Below are positions 15,198 through 23,556 of a DNA stretch of 64,000 bases, piece by piece. The notes beneath the pieces were generated by a model. The model saw only the letters and a list, made by a program, of their open reading frames with translations. It searched no databases and was not told where the DNA came from. Source of the stretch: Solirubrobacter ginsenosidimutans (GTDB taxonomy: Bacteria; Actinomycetota; Thermoleophilia; Solirubrobacterales; Solirubrobacteraceae); the NCBI RefSeq assembly GCF_027587205.1, contig NZ_JAPDOD010000017.1:99107-163106 (forward strand). Reading direction: 5' to 3'. Every line of letters starts with the position of its first letter. The stretch's first letter is position 1. Position numbers and translations under genes: made by a program.

Positions 15198-15775
15198 AGG
15201 TCGGCGACCCGGAGCGCCAGCCGCGTGTGTTCGAGCTCCGTACCCGCCATCGAGGCCGCCGCCGGGGTGAAGAACTGCTCGAGTTGCGGGACGAGGTGCT
15301 CGACGTACTCGCGCGGGGTCTTCGCGAACCAGTCGCACGCCACGCTGACGCCGGTGACGCTGAAGCGCCACAGCCGGTCGGCGTCCTTGACCAGTTCGTC
15401 GTTGCGCGACAGCGCGCGCCGGCGCGTGTCGTGCCCGTCGATGATCGCGACGACCTCCTCGACCAGCCCGGTCGAGTAGCCGAGCAACGTGAGGATCGCC
15501 TGGGCCAGCCGCGCGCCCTCCTTCTCGTGGGCGATCCGCACGTCGGACTCGAACATCCCCGGCCCGAAGCCGTCCCGGTAGATCGCCTCCTGGTCGACCA
15601 TCGCCCAGCCGACGTCGTGCAGGAGGATGGCGAGCAGCACCACGTCGGCGTCGGCCTCCGGATGCTGCTCGACCAGCCGCTGCGCGTAGCCGAAGGACAG
15701 CGGGATGTGCACGTCGTTCTTGCGCGCCCGCATGTACGGCCGCGCGGCGGCCCAGACCTCCGCGTAGTCGCTCAC
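15194..15775 (-). CDS. HD-domain putative phosphohydrolase (paralog 2)
   Basis: The 193-residue product resembles the next protein in the operon along its length: DVHIPLSFGYAQRL, LLHDVGWAMVD, AHEKEGARLA, IIDGHDTRRRALS and VKDADRLWRFSVTGV correspond block by block. The metal-ligand pattern H...HD...D is intact. The tandem pair probably arose by duplication and may form a heterodimer or act on two successive phosphorylated intermediates. The GTG at 15775 overlaps the stop of the PEP-utilising protein gene (GTGA, 15772-15775), and its own stop overlaps the start of paralog 1. Confidence 0.85.
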   Translation of the reverse strand: MSDYAEVWAAARPYMRARKNDVHIPLSFGYAQRLVEQHPEADADVVLLAILLHDVGWAMVDQEAIYRDGFGPGMFESDVRIAHEKEGARLAQAILTLLGYSTGLVEEVVAIIDGHDTRRRALSRNDELVKDADRLWRFSVTGVSVACDWFAKTPREYVEHLVPQLEQFFTPAAASMAGTELEHTRLALRVADL

Positions 15776-17553
15776 GCCACCAGGGTCACCGTGCCGCTGT
15801 CACCGTCGACGCGGATCCGCTGGCCGGTGACGATCGCGGTGGTCGCCGAGCCGGTGCCGGTCACGGCGGGCAGCCCGTACTCGCGGCAGACGATGGCGGC
15901 GTGGCTCATCATCCCGCCGATGTCGGTCACGACGGCCGCGATCTGCCCGAAGACCGGCCCCCACGACGGCGCCGTGATGCGGCTGACGAGGATCTCCCCC
16001 GCCTGGATCGAGCCGAGCTCGTCCGCGTCGAGCACCACCCGCGCGACGCCTTCGGCCTTGCCCGGGGAAGCCGCCATGCCACTCAGGCCGCCTTCGGAAT
16101 CCCCGCCGGACAACCACTGCCCCACCCGCTCGGACGTGATGCCATAGAGCATGATCGTGAACGGCTCGGTGATCACCGCGGGTGGCTCGTTCATCGCCGG
16201 TAGCGGCGGCTTGGCGCTCAAAGCCGCCAGGATGTCCTTGCGACGCGCGATCTCCCCCGGCCAGTGGAACGGCCCCGCGCACTCCGCGCCGACCGCCCAG
16301 CCGTTGCCGTAGTCGAAGATCGCCTGCGGGATCTCGTCACGGCGCAGCATGAAGATGTCCTCGGCCTCGCCCCAGAAGCCGGCGTCGGCCAGCACCTGGC
16401 CCAGCTCGCGCACGCGGCGCCAGAACAGCGACAGCGACCAGTGCTCGATGTAGAAGTTGTGGTTCTCGACGTAGGGGAACACGAGCCGCGACAGCCCCAG
16501 CTTCTCGTCGAACACCGCCTGCGCGTCCTCCGGCAGCAGCGCCCGGTACTCGCTCGTGACGCGGTCGCGCTCGGCGCCGATCGCCTCGGTCGGGCGGGCG
16601 ATGTCCTTCCCCGCCCGCAGCTCGGCCACGTAGTCGCGCAGGAAGCCGAACGGGATCTCGAGATGGTCGAGCCAGACCTTGTCACTCGAGTACATGCCAC
16701 TGCCCGAGGAGAAGTTGAACCACGGGTCCATCGCGGCCTCCCAGGCCGCGAGCCACACCTCGTCGCGCACCGCGACGAGCCCGCCGTCCAGGTCGACGTC
16801 GCGCGAGACCGCCATCCGGGCGAGCGCCTTGAGCTCGTCGTCGGGCCGGAAGAGGTCGACCTCGATCCCCTGGACCATCTTCGCGATGCCCAGATCGCTG
16901 ATCCCGGGGAACGCCTCCTGGCAGAACCCGAAGAAGTCCAGATAGGCGACGTAGCCGAGGTTGAGGAACTCGAAGTGGTACTGGAACGCCGTGTACGCGA
17001 GCTCGATCAGCCGGTTGTAGTCGTGGGTGAACGCGAGGTGCGGGTCCAGGCCCTTGCCGCTCGTGATGTCAGCCAGCGGCACGCGGTCCGGCAGCGGTTC
17101 GAAGCGGATCGACTCCAGCTCGTCGATCACCCCACGGATCTTCGTGTGCCAGTTCTCCAGCAGTGCGGGCCAGTTCTGGAAGTAGAAGCCCGCCCGCTCG
17201 AGGAACTCCGGAACGCGCGCGGGGATGTCAGCTTCCGGCACCCCCACGGGTGACATGTACACGTAGCCGTTGTGCACGCGATAGTCGATCCCGTTGGCCG
17301 GCGGGATCACGTAGTGGCGCGTGTTGTACTGCCCGAGGCAGCGGATCGCGAACTCGACCGTGATCGTGTCGAACGGCTTGAAGACCGTCGGCCAGTGCTG
17401 GGTGTCGGCGAACCAGAAGCGCGCCTCCTCGGCCTCGCGCCGGTCCTCGCGGAAGTGCAGGTAGTACGGGTACAGCTCCTCCCAGCCGGCGGCCTCGGGC
17501 GGCGGAGCGTCGTCGTACGGGCTGGCGAAGCGCTTAATGGTCTGCGTCGACAC
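15772..17553 (-). CDS. PEP-utilising/phospho-histidine half of a split dikinase
   Basis: The 593-residue protein ends in the swivelling phospho-histidine domain of PEP synthase, PPDK and rifampin phosphotransferase (about residues 490-590). GGMMSHAAIVCREYGLPAV places the phosphorylatable His at 551. Residues 1-480 are helical and aromatic-rich, matching the position of the substrate-binding region in rifampin phosphotransferase or phenylphosphate synthase rather than a PEP/pyruvate TIM barrel, which is absent. No ATP-binding domain is present; it is found fused to the P450 encoded directly upstream. Together they would form a complete dikinase (ATP plus substrate plus water giving AMP, phosphate and phosphorylated substrate). 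The GTG at 17553 overlaps the P450-fusion gene by 20 nt. Confidence 0.85.
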   Translation of the reverse strand: MSTQTIKRFASPYDDAPPPEAAGWEELYPYYLHFREDRREAEEARFWFADTQHWPTVFKPFDTITVEFAIRCLGQYNTRHYVIPPANGIDYRVHNGYVYMSPVGVPEADIPARVPEFLERAGFYFQNWPALLENWHTKIRGVIDELESIRFEPLPDRVPLADITSGKGLDPHLAFTHDYNRLIELAYTAFQYHFEFLNLGYVAYLDFFGFCQEAFPGISDLGIAKMVQGIEVDLFRPDDELKALARMAVSRDVDLDGGLVAVRDEVWLAAWEAAMDPWFNFSSGSGMYSSDKVWLDHLEIPFGFLRDYVAELRAGKDIARPTEAIGAERDRVTSEYRALLPEDAQAVFDEKLGLSRLVFPYVENHNFYIEHWSLSLFWRRVRELGQVLADAGFWGEAEDIFMLRRDEIPQAIFDYGNGWAVGAECAGPFHWPGEIARRKDILAALSAKPPLPAMNEPPAVITEPFTIMLYGITSERVGQWLSGGDSEGGLSGMAASPGKAEGVARVVLDADELGSIQAGEILVSRITAPSWGPVFGQIAAVVTDIGGMMSHAAIVCREYGLPAVTGTGSATTAIVTGQRIRVDGDSGTVTLVA

Positions 17554-19606
17554 CGGAGGTCCTCCTCTGGGCCAGCGGGTTGATGAGCGTGCTGACCAGG
17601 CTTCCGAGCCCGGTCTCATGGGTCGTGCCAACGACGTGCGGCTTGTTCGCCCAGACCGTCTCGGGACGGGCCTGGAGCAGGACGACGGCGCCGGTGACAT
17701 CAATCGCCCACTCGATGTCCTGCGGGCGGCCGTAGTGCCGCTCGACGAGCTTGGCCAGCCGCGCGACGGCCTTGACCTCGACGGGCGTCAGGCAGGTTCC
17801 GACCTCGCCGTCGGCGACGCGGGTCGAGACGACGTCGAGCATCACCTTGTCGACGAGGAAGTGGTCCGGCGTGACCTCGCCGGAGACCACCGCCTCCCCC
17901 ACGCCGGGCGCGGCCTCGACCGCGATCTTGGAGCGATCCCCGTTGGAAGGGTTCAGCGTCATCGCCACCCCCGCGGCGCGGGCACCGAACATGCGCTGGA
18001 CGACGACCGCCATCTGCGGCTCGTCGATCCCCTTGTCGCGCCGGTAGGCCAGCGCGCGGCCGGTGTTCATCGAGCCCCAGCAGCGTTCGACGTGACGGAT
18101 GACCTCGTCGGCGCCGGTGATCCACAGGTAGGTGTCGTACTGCCCGGCGCAGGAGGCATCGGCGGCGTCCTCGGACGTGGCGCTCGAGCGCACCGCCACC
18201 GCCACGTCGTCGCCGAGCGCCGCATAGGCCGCACGGATCTCCGCCTCCGGCACGCGGCCGGACGCGAACGCCGACGTCGTGACCGCGAAGCCACCCGGGA
18301 CCGGGAAGCCGGCGCGCAGCATCGTCCCCAATGACAGGGCCTTGCCACCCACCTGCGCGACGTCGGCGCAGTCCGAGAGCGCGACGACCTGCACCGGCCA
18401 GCGCACGTGCACCGCGGCCGGCGCACGGAAGGTCGTGTTCGCGGAGTAGTCGAAGACCTGCTCCGGAACGAGCGACAGCTCCGGCAGCCGCGTGGTGAGC
18501 TCCTCCAGCACGACCCGCTCCTCCAGGCGCGCCAGCGACGCGCCGAGGCAGAAGTGGATGCCGTGCCCGAACGCCAGGTGGCTGCGGGCGTTCTCGCGCC
18601 GCAGGTCGATCGCGGCGGGGTCCGCGAAGACCGCGTCGTCGTGGTTGGCGGAGCCGAGCAGCAGGAGGACGTTGGCGCCGGCCGGCACGTCGACCTCGCC
18701 GATGCGCGCCTCCTGCAGCGTCCTGCGCTTCCAGGCGAAGACGGGCGTGACGAGCCGCAGCAGTTCCTCGACCGCGGCCGGGATCAGCGACGGATCGCGC
18801 GTCAACTCCACCCAGCGAGATCGCTGCGAGAGGAGTTCCTTGATGCCACTCGCCAGCAGCGCCGAGGTCGTCTCGTGCCCGGCCGTGAGCTGGCCGTAGA
18901 CCAGCCCCGCCATCTCGTCCTTGGTGATCGAGGCGTCGCCGAGCCGCACCAGGTCAGACGGCAGGTCGTCGCGCGGCTCGCGCTCGCGGGCCTCGATCAG
19001 CTCGACGCAGTAGCGCCAGTAGCGCACGAGGTTCTCGGCGTGCTCGACCTGCTCGTCCCCCGGCAGGTCCCCGAAGTTCAGGTACACGCGGCTCGCCGCC
19101 CACTCCTTCACGCGCGGGACGTCCTCGTCCGGGATGCCGAGCAGGCGGAAGATGACCAGCGCCGGCAGCTCGTAGGTCAACGCGGCGACCAGGTCGACCT
19201 GAGCCCGGTCCGCGAAGGCGCCGATCATCGAACCCGCGAGCTCCCGGATCTGCGGTTCCAGCGTCGCCACCCGCCGCGGCGTGAACGCCTGGGCGATGAA
19301 GCCCCGCAGGCGGGTGTGCTCCGGCGGCTGGCGGCCGGAGAGCCCACTGTACGCGCGGAACTCCCCCGCGTGCAGGACCCGCTCCACCGCCGCCGGGCGC
19401 GGCTTGTACGGCGCCTGCGTGTTCTCCGAGCTGAAGACCTTCGGCGCCTTGAAGATCGCGTGGATGTCGGCGTAGCGCGTGACGACCCAATAGCCGAGCT
19501 CCTCGCTGAAGAACACCGGCTCCTCGGCGCGGGCGCGCGCGTAGAAGTCGAACGGATCCTCCAGCTCGAACGGCCGGAACGCGCAGCTGAGTGGTCTCTC
19601 CTCCAC
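17534..19606 (-). CDS. Cytochrome P450 fused to PEP-synthase/PPDK-type ATP-binding domain
   Basis: The first 405 or so of 690 residues are a bacterial class I P450: I-helix oxygen-activation motif TAGHETTS (241-248), K-helix ExxR (E281-R284) and heme ligand Cys353 in FGHGIHFCLGASLARLE. After a linker, residues 410-655 are the ATP-grasp N-terminal domain of PEP synthase: VGGKALSLGTMLRAGFPVPG with Lys422, VAVRSSATSED with Arg473, GVAMTLNPSNGDRS, and EWAID...LLQARPET with Arg647. No histidine or PEP domain follows; the adjacent gene supplies it. The GTG at 19606 follows GGGCAGTGG and gives EERPLSCAFRPFELEDP, typical of P450 N-termini. No ferredoxin or reductase gene is in the operon. It heads the five-gene unit and diverges from a LysR gene. 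Confidence 0.92.
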   Translation of the reverse strand: MEERPLSCAFRPFELEDPFDFYARARAEEPVFFSEELGYWVVTRYADIHAIFKAPKVFSSENTQAPYKPRPAAVERVLHAGEFRAYSGLSGRQPPEHTRLRGFIAQAFTPRRVATLEPQIRELAGSMIGAFADRAQVDLVAALTYELPALVIFRLLGIPDEDVPRVKEWAASRVYLNFGDLPGDEQVEHAENLVRYWRYCVELIEAREREPRDDLPSDLVRLGDASITKDEMAGLVYGQLTAGHETTSALLASGIKELLSQRSRWVELTRDPSLIPAAVEELLRLVTPVFAWKRRTLQEARIGEVDVPAGANVLLLLGSANHDDAVFADPAAIDLRRENARSHLAFGHGIHFCLGASLARLEERVVLEELTTRLPELSLVPEQVFDYSANTTFRAPAAVHVRWPVQVVALSDCADVAQVGGKALSLGTMLRAGFPVPGGFAVTTSAFASGRVPEAEIRAAYAALGDDVAVAVRSSATSEDAADASCAGQYDTYLWITGADEVIRHVERCWGSMNTGRALAYRRDKGIDEPQMAVVVQRMFGARAAGVAMTLNPSNGDRSKIAVEAAPGVGEAVVSGEVTPDHFLVDKVMLDVVSTRVADGEVGTCLTPVEVKAVARLAKLVERHYGRPQDIEWAIDVTGAVVLLQARPETVWANKPHVVGTTHETGLGSLVSTLINPLAQRRTSGVDADH

Positions 19607-19650
19607 TGCCCGGCGACGGTACGCACCGACCTTGTGCGGATCAAGACGAA

Positions 19651-19666
19651 TTCACACGCCTGTGAA
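19651..19666. promoter_or_regulatory. Perfect palindrome, probable LysR operator
   Basis: TTCACACGCCTGTGAA is a perfect 16-bp inverted repeat with 6-bp arms in the 85-bp gap between the divergent P450-fusion and LysR genes. It lies 25 bp before the LysR start and 44 bp before the P450 start. It contains the T-N11-A spacing typical of LysR-type binding sites. Control of both directions is inferred. Confidence 0.65.
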
Positions 19667-19691
19667 AGGCAGGGCCTATCATCGGCACACC

Positions 19692-20597
19692 GTGGAGCTC
19701 CGGCAACTCCGATCCTTCGTCGCCGTCGCCGAGGAGCTGCACTTCCGCCGCGCCGCCGAGCAGCTGCACCTCTCGCAGCCGAGCGTCTCGCAGCAGGTGC
19801 GGACCCTGGAGGACGAGCTCGGCGTGCGGCTGTTCGAGCGCAACCGCCGCGGCGTCTCGCTCACCCCCGCAGGCGTTGGCCTGCTCGACGACGCGCGCGA
19901 CGTCCTGGCCCGCGCGACGCGCGCGGCGGAGCGGGCCAAGGAGGCCGGCGCCGGCTCGCGCGGCCGTCTGCGCCTCAGCCTCACCCGCTCGCTCACCGGC
20001 GGGCTGGCGGGCGAGATCGTCGAAGCCTTCCGCGCCCGCTACCCGGAGGTCTCGCTCGAGTTGTCGGTCGGCTACACGAGCCTGCACGCCGAGCAGTTGC
20101 GCCACGACCTGATCGACGTCGCCTTCGTGCGCCCGCCGCTGCTGGACGCAGCGATCGAGGAGCACGAGCTCGCCCGCGAGCCGCTGGTCTGCGTCCTGCC
20201 CTCCCGGCACCGCCTCGCCCGCCGCCGCGCGATCGCGCCCGACGACCTGCGCGCGGAGCCGCTGGTCTGGTGGCCGCGCGACCACGGCCCGGGCCCGTGG
20301 GAGGAGATGCTGTCCGCGGTCTACGGCGAGGGCCGCGCGCCCGCCGTCATCCGCACCGAGCCGGAGGAGGAACGGCTCGTCCGAGCGGTCGCCGAGGGCG
20401 CGGGCGTGAGCTTCATCATGCTCGAGCGCTCGCGCACACTGCGCATCCCCGGCGCCGTCTTCCGCCGCTTCACCGCTCCGGAGCCGACGGTCGGCATCGC
20501 GCTCGCCTGGCGGCGCGGAACCGGCCTCCCGGTCGTGGCCCGCCTACGCGAGGTCGCCGAGGGCGTCGCCCGCGGGCGCGAAGCCGTGCACGAGTGA
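19692..20597 (+). CDS. LysR-family transcriptional regulator
   Basis: The 301-residue protein has the LysR winged-helix domain at residues 1-60 (LRQLRSFVAVAEELHFRRAA, then LSQPSVSQQVRTLEDELG, FERNRRGVSLTPAG) and an effector-binding domain from about 90 (GRLRLSLTRSLTGG, YPEVSLELSVGYTS). It probably activates the divergent P450-dikinase operon when a pathway substrate or intermediate binds, acting at the palindrome 19651-19666. The GTG at 19692 gives MELRQLRSF, the standard start. The 3' end overlaps the convergent c-di-GMP gene by 54 nt. Confidence 0.93.
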   Translation: MELRQLRSFVAVAEELHFRRAAEQLHLSQPSVSQQVRTLEDELGVRLFERNRRGVSLTPAGVGLLDDARDVLARATRAAERAKEAGAGSRGRLRLSLTRSLTGGLAGEIVEAFRARYPEVSLELSVGYTSLHAEQLRHDLIDVAFVRPPLLDAAIEEHELAREPLVCVLPSRHRLARRRAIAPDDLRAEPLVWWPRDHGPGPWEEMLSAVYGEGRAPAVIRTEPEEERLVRAVAEGAGVSFIMLERSRTLRIPGAVFRRFTAPEPTVGIALAWRRGTGLPVVARLREVAEGVARGREAVHE

Positions 20598-23417
20598 GCC
20601 GAGCTGGTAGCACAGCACGCGCGCGCGGCCGATCTGGAAGCGACTCCACGGGCGCTGCTCGACCGCGTAGGCCTCGAGGTGGCCGACGGTCTCGCCCGCG
20701 TGGGTGATCGGGAGCGTCAGGCAGGAGCCGAAGCCGCGGGCGCGCAGTGCGGCCGCCGCCTCCGGATCGGCGGCCGGATCGTCGGCGAGCAGCTGGATCG
20801 CCCGGGCGGTCGCCGGTCCCGTGAGGCGCACCTCGTCGGCCTGCAGCTCGAGCGCCAGCGGGCGCAGACACGCCTCGAGCTCGGCGGGCGTCGTGACCGC
20901 CGACAGCCGCCGCGCGAGCAGCTCCAGGCGGCGGTCGTGGTCCTCTGCGCCCGCCGCGTCCGCCAGCGTGGCCTCGAAGGAGTGCAGGCACGCCGCGGTC
21001 GCCTCCGGTGCCACCGGCACCCACGGCGCGGACGGGCGCGCGATGCCATAGCCCTGCCCGTAGGCGACGTCGAGGTCGGCGAGCCGTTCGAGCTCGGGCA
21101 GCGTTTCGACGCCCTCGGCGCAGACCGCGGCGTCGATGTCACGCGCGTAGCGCACGAACGAGCTGATCAGCGGCGCCTTGGCCGGATCGGTGTCCACGCC
21201 CGTGGTCAGTGCGCGGTCGAGCTTGATGATGTCCGGCTGCAGGCGCATCACGTGGGTGAGGCCCGCGTAGCCGGCGCCGGTGTCGTCGACCGCGAGCCGG
21301 GCGCCGCGCGCCCGCAGGCTCGCCAGCGCGCGCAGGATCGCCGGGTCGCCGGAGACCAGCTCGTTCTCGGTGATCTCGACCACGAGGCCTTCGAGGCGCT
21401 CCGGGAGCACCCGCATGACCTGGTCGGAGAGCAGCGACGACGGGCTCAGGTTGAACGTGAGGTAGGTGCCCGCCGGGCGGGTGGGAGCGAGCGCGAGCGC
21501 GGCCAGGATCGCCTTGGCCTCGAGCGCGTAGCCGAGCCCGCAGCGGTGCGCCTGGGCGAACCAGAGGTCGGGACCGCGGCGCGGCTCGCGGTTGAAGCGC
21601 GACAGGGACTCGTAGCCCGCGACGCGCCCGGTACGCAGGTCCATGATCGGCTGGAAGACCATCGTGATGCCGTTCGGGTCCTCGAGCACGGCCTCGATCT
21701 CGGCGCGCTGCTCGTCGTCGCGGGCGAACCACTGCGAACGCGAGCCGTGCGGGCCTTGCTCGAGCCGCGGCGCATACAGCGTCGCGTGGCGCTTGCCGCT
21801 GCGCTTGGCCTCGTACATCGCGAGGTCGGCCTTGCGCAGGAACTCCTCGACGCCGCGGTCCTGGAGCGTGCTCAGCGCCATGCCGACGCTCGCCGAGACG
21901 ACGGCGTCGCCCGACGCGAGCGCGACGGGCTGGCGCAACGCCTCCAGGACCCGCGCGGCGGTCGCTTCCAGCGCGCCCGGGTCGGCGAGGTTCTCGACGA
22001 GCACGCCGAACTCGTCGCCGCCGAGCCGCGCGGCGGTGTCGCCGGCGCGCAGGCAGGCGGTGAGGCGGTTCGCGACCTCCTGCAGCAGCCGGTCGCCGTC
22101 GGCGTGTCCGCGCGTGTCGTTGGTCGCCTTGAAGTCGTCGAGGTCGAGGAACAACACGCCGACCTGCGCGTTGCTGCGCGCGCCGCGGTTGAGCGCGTGC
22201 TCGGTGCGGTCATAGAAGAGCGCGCGGTTGGCGAGCCCGGTCAGCGCGTCGTGGAACGCGCGATGGCGCAACTGCTCCTCGAAGGCCTTGCGGTCCTCGA
22301 CGTCGCGCACGGTGAGCACGATGCCCTGCACCCGCGGGTCCTCGAGCAGGCTCGAAGCGACGGCGGCGACGTGGCGATAGGCGCCGTCGGCGTAGCGCAT
22401 CCGCCACTCCAGCTCCCCCGGCGTGTCGGCCTTGTCGGCGACGCTGCGCACGAACGCGCGCACCCGCGCGCCATCCTCGGCGTGCACGTAGTCCAGCAGC
22501 GGTGAGCCCTCCGCCTCCGTCTCCCATGCCGGGCCGAAGATCGGCTCGACGGAGCCCGTGAGCATCCGCAGCGTCCCGTCGGCGGCGACGATCATGATGC
22601 AGTCCGACGAGTTGCCGACGATCGTCTGCAGCCGCTCGCGCCCGTCCTGGGCGGTGCGCTGCAACTCCAGCGCGTTCTCGATCCGCCCGCGGCGCTCCTG
22701 GGCGAACAAGGCCAGCAGCCCGCCCAGCGGGAGGACCGCCACCAGCAGCGCCGGGTGCACGGCGCCGGCCAGCGCGGCCAGGAAGCCGATCGGCGCGAGG
22801 CCCGCGTCGACGAGGGCGACCCAGGCGAAGCCATGCAGCTCGGTGCGCGGGTCCAGGCCGAGCCCGACCCGCAACCGGAACCACGAGATCGCGACATCGG
22901 CGACCACGAACGCGACCAGCGCGGCGAGGCACGCCACGGCGGTCGCCCAGACGCCCGTGGTCGGACCGGCGAGGGCCATGACGAGCGCCGGCGGCACGGA
23001 GAAGGCGGAGTCCGCGATCGGCAGCACCAGCCGCTGCGGCGCGGCCTGCCGCCGCACGATCTTCGTCAGCGTCCCCGGCAGCTGCGCGACGAGCACGACG
23101 ACCGGCACGAGCGCGGGCGGCAGCAGGACCAGCATCGGGATGAACGCGAGCTGGACCGGCGTCGTGACGCCTTCGCCGACCTCGAAGCTGACCTGCCGGA
23201 GCAGGGCGTAGATCACCACGAGCAGCAGCGCGGTGCCCCAGGCCAGGTGCCCTTCCGGCCAGAGCACCGCCATGACGACGGCCGCCAGCACGAACAGGCA
23301 CCCGACGACGAGTTCGGTCAGCAGCTCGCGCCGCTCGGCCCGGCGGGTGGCTCGGGCCCGAGCCAGCTCGATGTGATCGAGGGCGTCCGAGGAGAGCTCT
23401 TTGAGCGAAGAGCCCAT
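20544..23417 (-). CDS. Membrane c-di-GMP protein: MASE-like/PAS/GGDEF/EAL/GAF
   Basis: The 957-residue protein begins with a membrane sensor of about six to eight helices (roughly residues 35-245). A PAS domain follows at 260-385 (IVGNSSDCIMIVAADGTLRM). The diguanylate cyclase domain has an intact active site (ARLGGDEFGVL) and the FLDLDDFKATND metal loop. The EAL phosphodiesterase domain reads ESL at the signature (VAGYESLSRF) but keeps NLSPSS, EITENEL, DDTGAG, IIKLD and AEGVET, so activity is possible. A C-terminal GAF-like segment covers about 830-945. It would make and/or degrade c-di-GMP in response to membrane or internal signals. The gene diverges from a secreted-protein gene across a palindrome. 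Confidence 0.92.
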   Translation of the reverse strand: MGSSLKELSSDALDHIELARARATRRAERRELLTELVVGCLFVLAAVVMAVLWPEGHLAWGTALLLVVIYALLRQVSFEVGEGVTTPVQLAFIPMLVLLPPALVPVVVLVAQLPGTLTKIVRRQAAPQRLVLPIADSAFSVPPALVMALAGPTTGVWATAVACLAALVAFVVADVAISWFRLRVGLGLDPRTELHGFAWVALVDAGLAPIGFLAALAGAVHPALLVAVLPLGGLLALFAQERRGRIENALELQRTAQDGRERLQTIVGNSSDCIMIVAADGTLRMLTGSVEPIFGPAWETEAEGSPLLDYVHAEDGARVRAFVRSVADKADTPGELEWRMRYADGAYRHVAAVASSLLEDPRVQGIVLTVRDVEDRKAFEEQLRHRAFHDALTGLANRALFYDRTEHALNRGARSNAQVGVLFLDLDDFKATNDTRGHADGDRLLQEVANRLTACLRAGDTAARLGGDEFGVLVENLADPGALEATAARVLEALRQPVALASGDAVVSASVGMALSTLQDRGVEEFLRKADLAMYEAKRSGKRHATLYAPRLEQGPHGSRSQWFARDDEQRAEIEAVLEDPNGITMVFQPIMDLRTGRVAGYESLSRFNREPRRGPDLWFAQAHRCGLGYALEAKAILAALALAPTRPAGTYLTFNLSPSSLLSDQVMRVLPERLEGLVVEITENELVSGDPAILRALASLRARGARLAVDDTGAGYAGLTHVMRLQPDIIKLDRALTTGVDTDPAKAPLISSFVRYARDIDAAVCAEGVETLPELERLADLDVAYGQGYGIARPSAPWVPVAPEATAACLHSFEATLADAAGAEDHDRRLELLARRLSAVTTPAELEACLRPLALELQADEVRLTGPATARAIQLLADDPAADPEAAAALRARGFGSCLTLPITHAGETVGHLEAYAVEQRPWSRFQIGRARVLCYQLGSLVHGFAPAGDALGDLA

Positions 23418-23468
23418 TACCGTGCGGATCGGCGGGCTCAGGCGCGCATTGAGCGGCCACCGGGCCCA

Positions 23469-23486
23469 ATGTCAGCGGACTGACAT
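23469..23486. promoter_or_regulatory. Perfect 18-bp palindrome in divergent promoter region
   Basis: ATGTCAGCGGACTGACAT has 7-bp perfect arms around 4 bp. It lies 52 bp upstream of the c-di-GMP gene and 70 bp upstream of the secreted-protein gene. It looks like an operator for a dimeric repressor; no regulator gene adjoins it, so the binder is unknown. Confidence 0.5.
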
Positions 23487-23556
23487 CGCCAACACTCGTC
23501 CAGCAGACCCCGGTCAGGCGTCAAAGAACCCCGCAGGCGACCGATCAAGTACGGGT

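Noticed and set aside
17534..19606. P450 and ATP-grasp as two genes joined by sequencing error.
   Set aside because: The frame is continuous with normal codon use, a plausible linker around residues 405-412 and no start or ribosome site at the junction.
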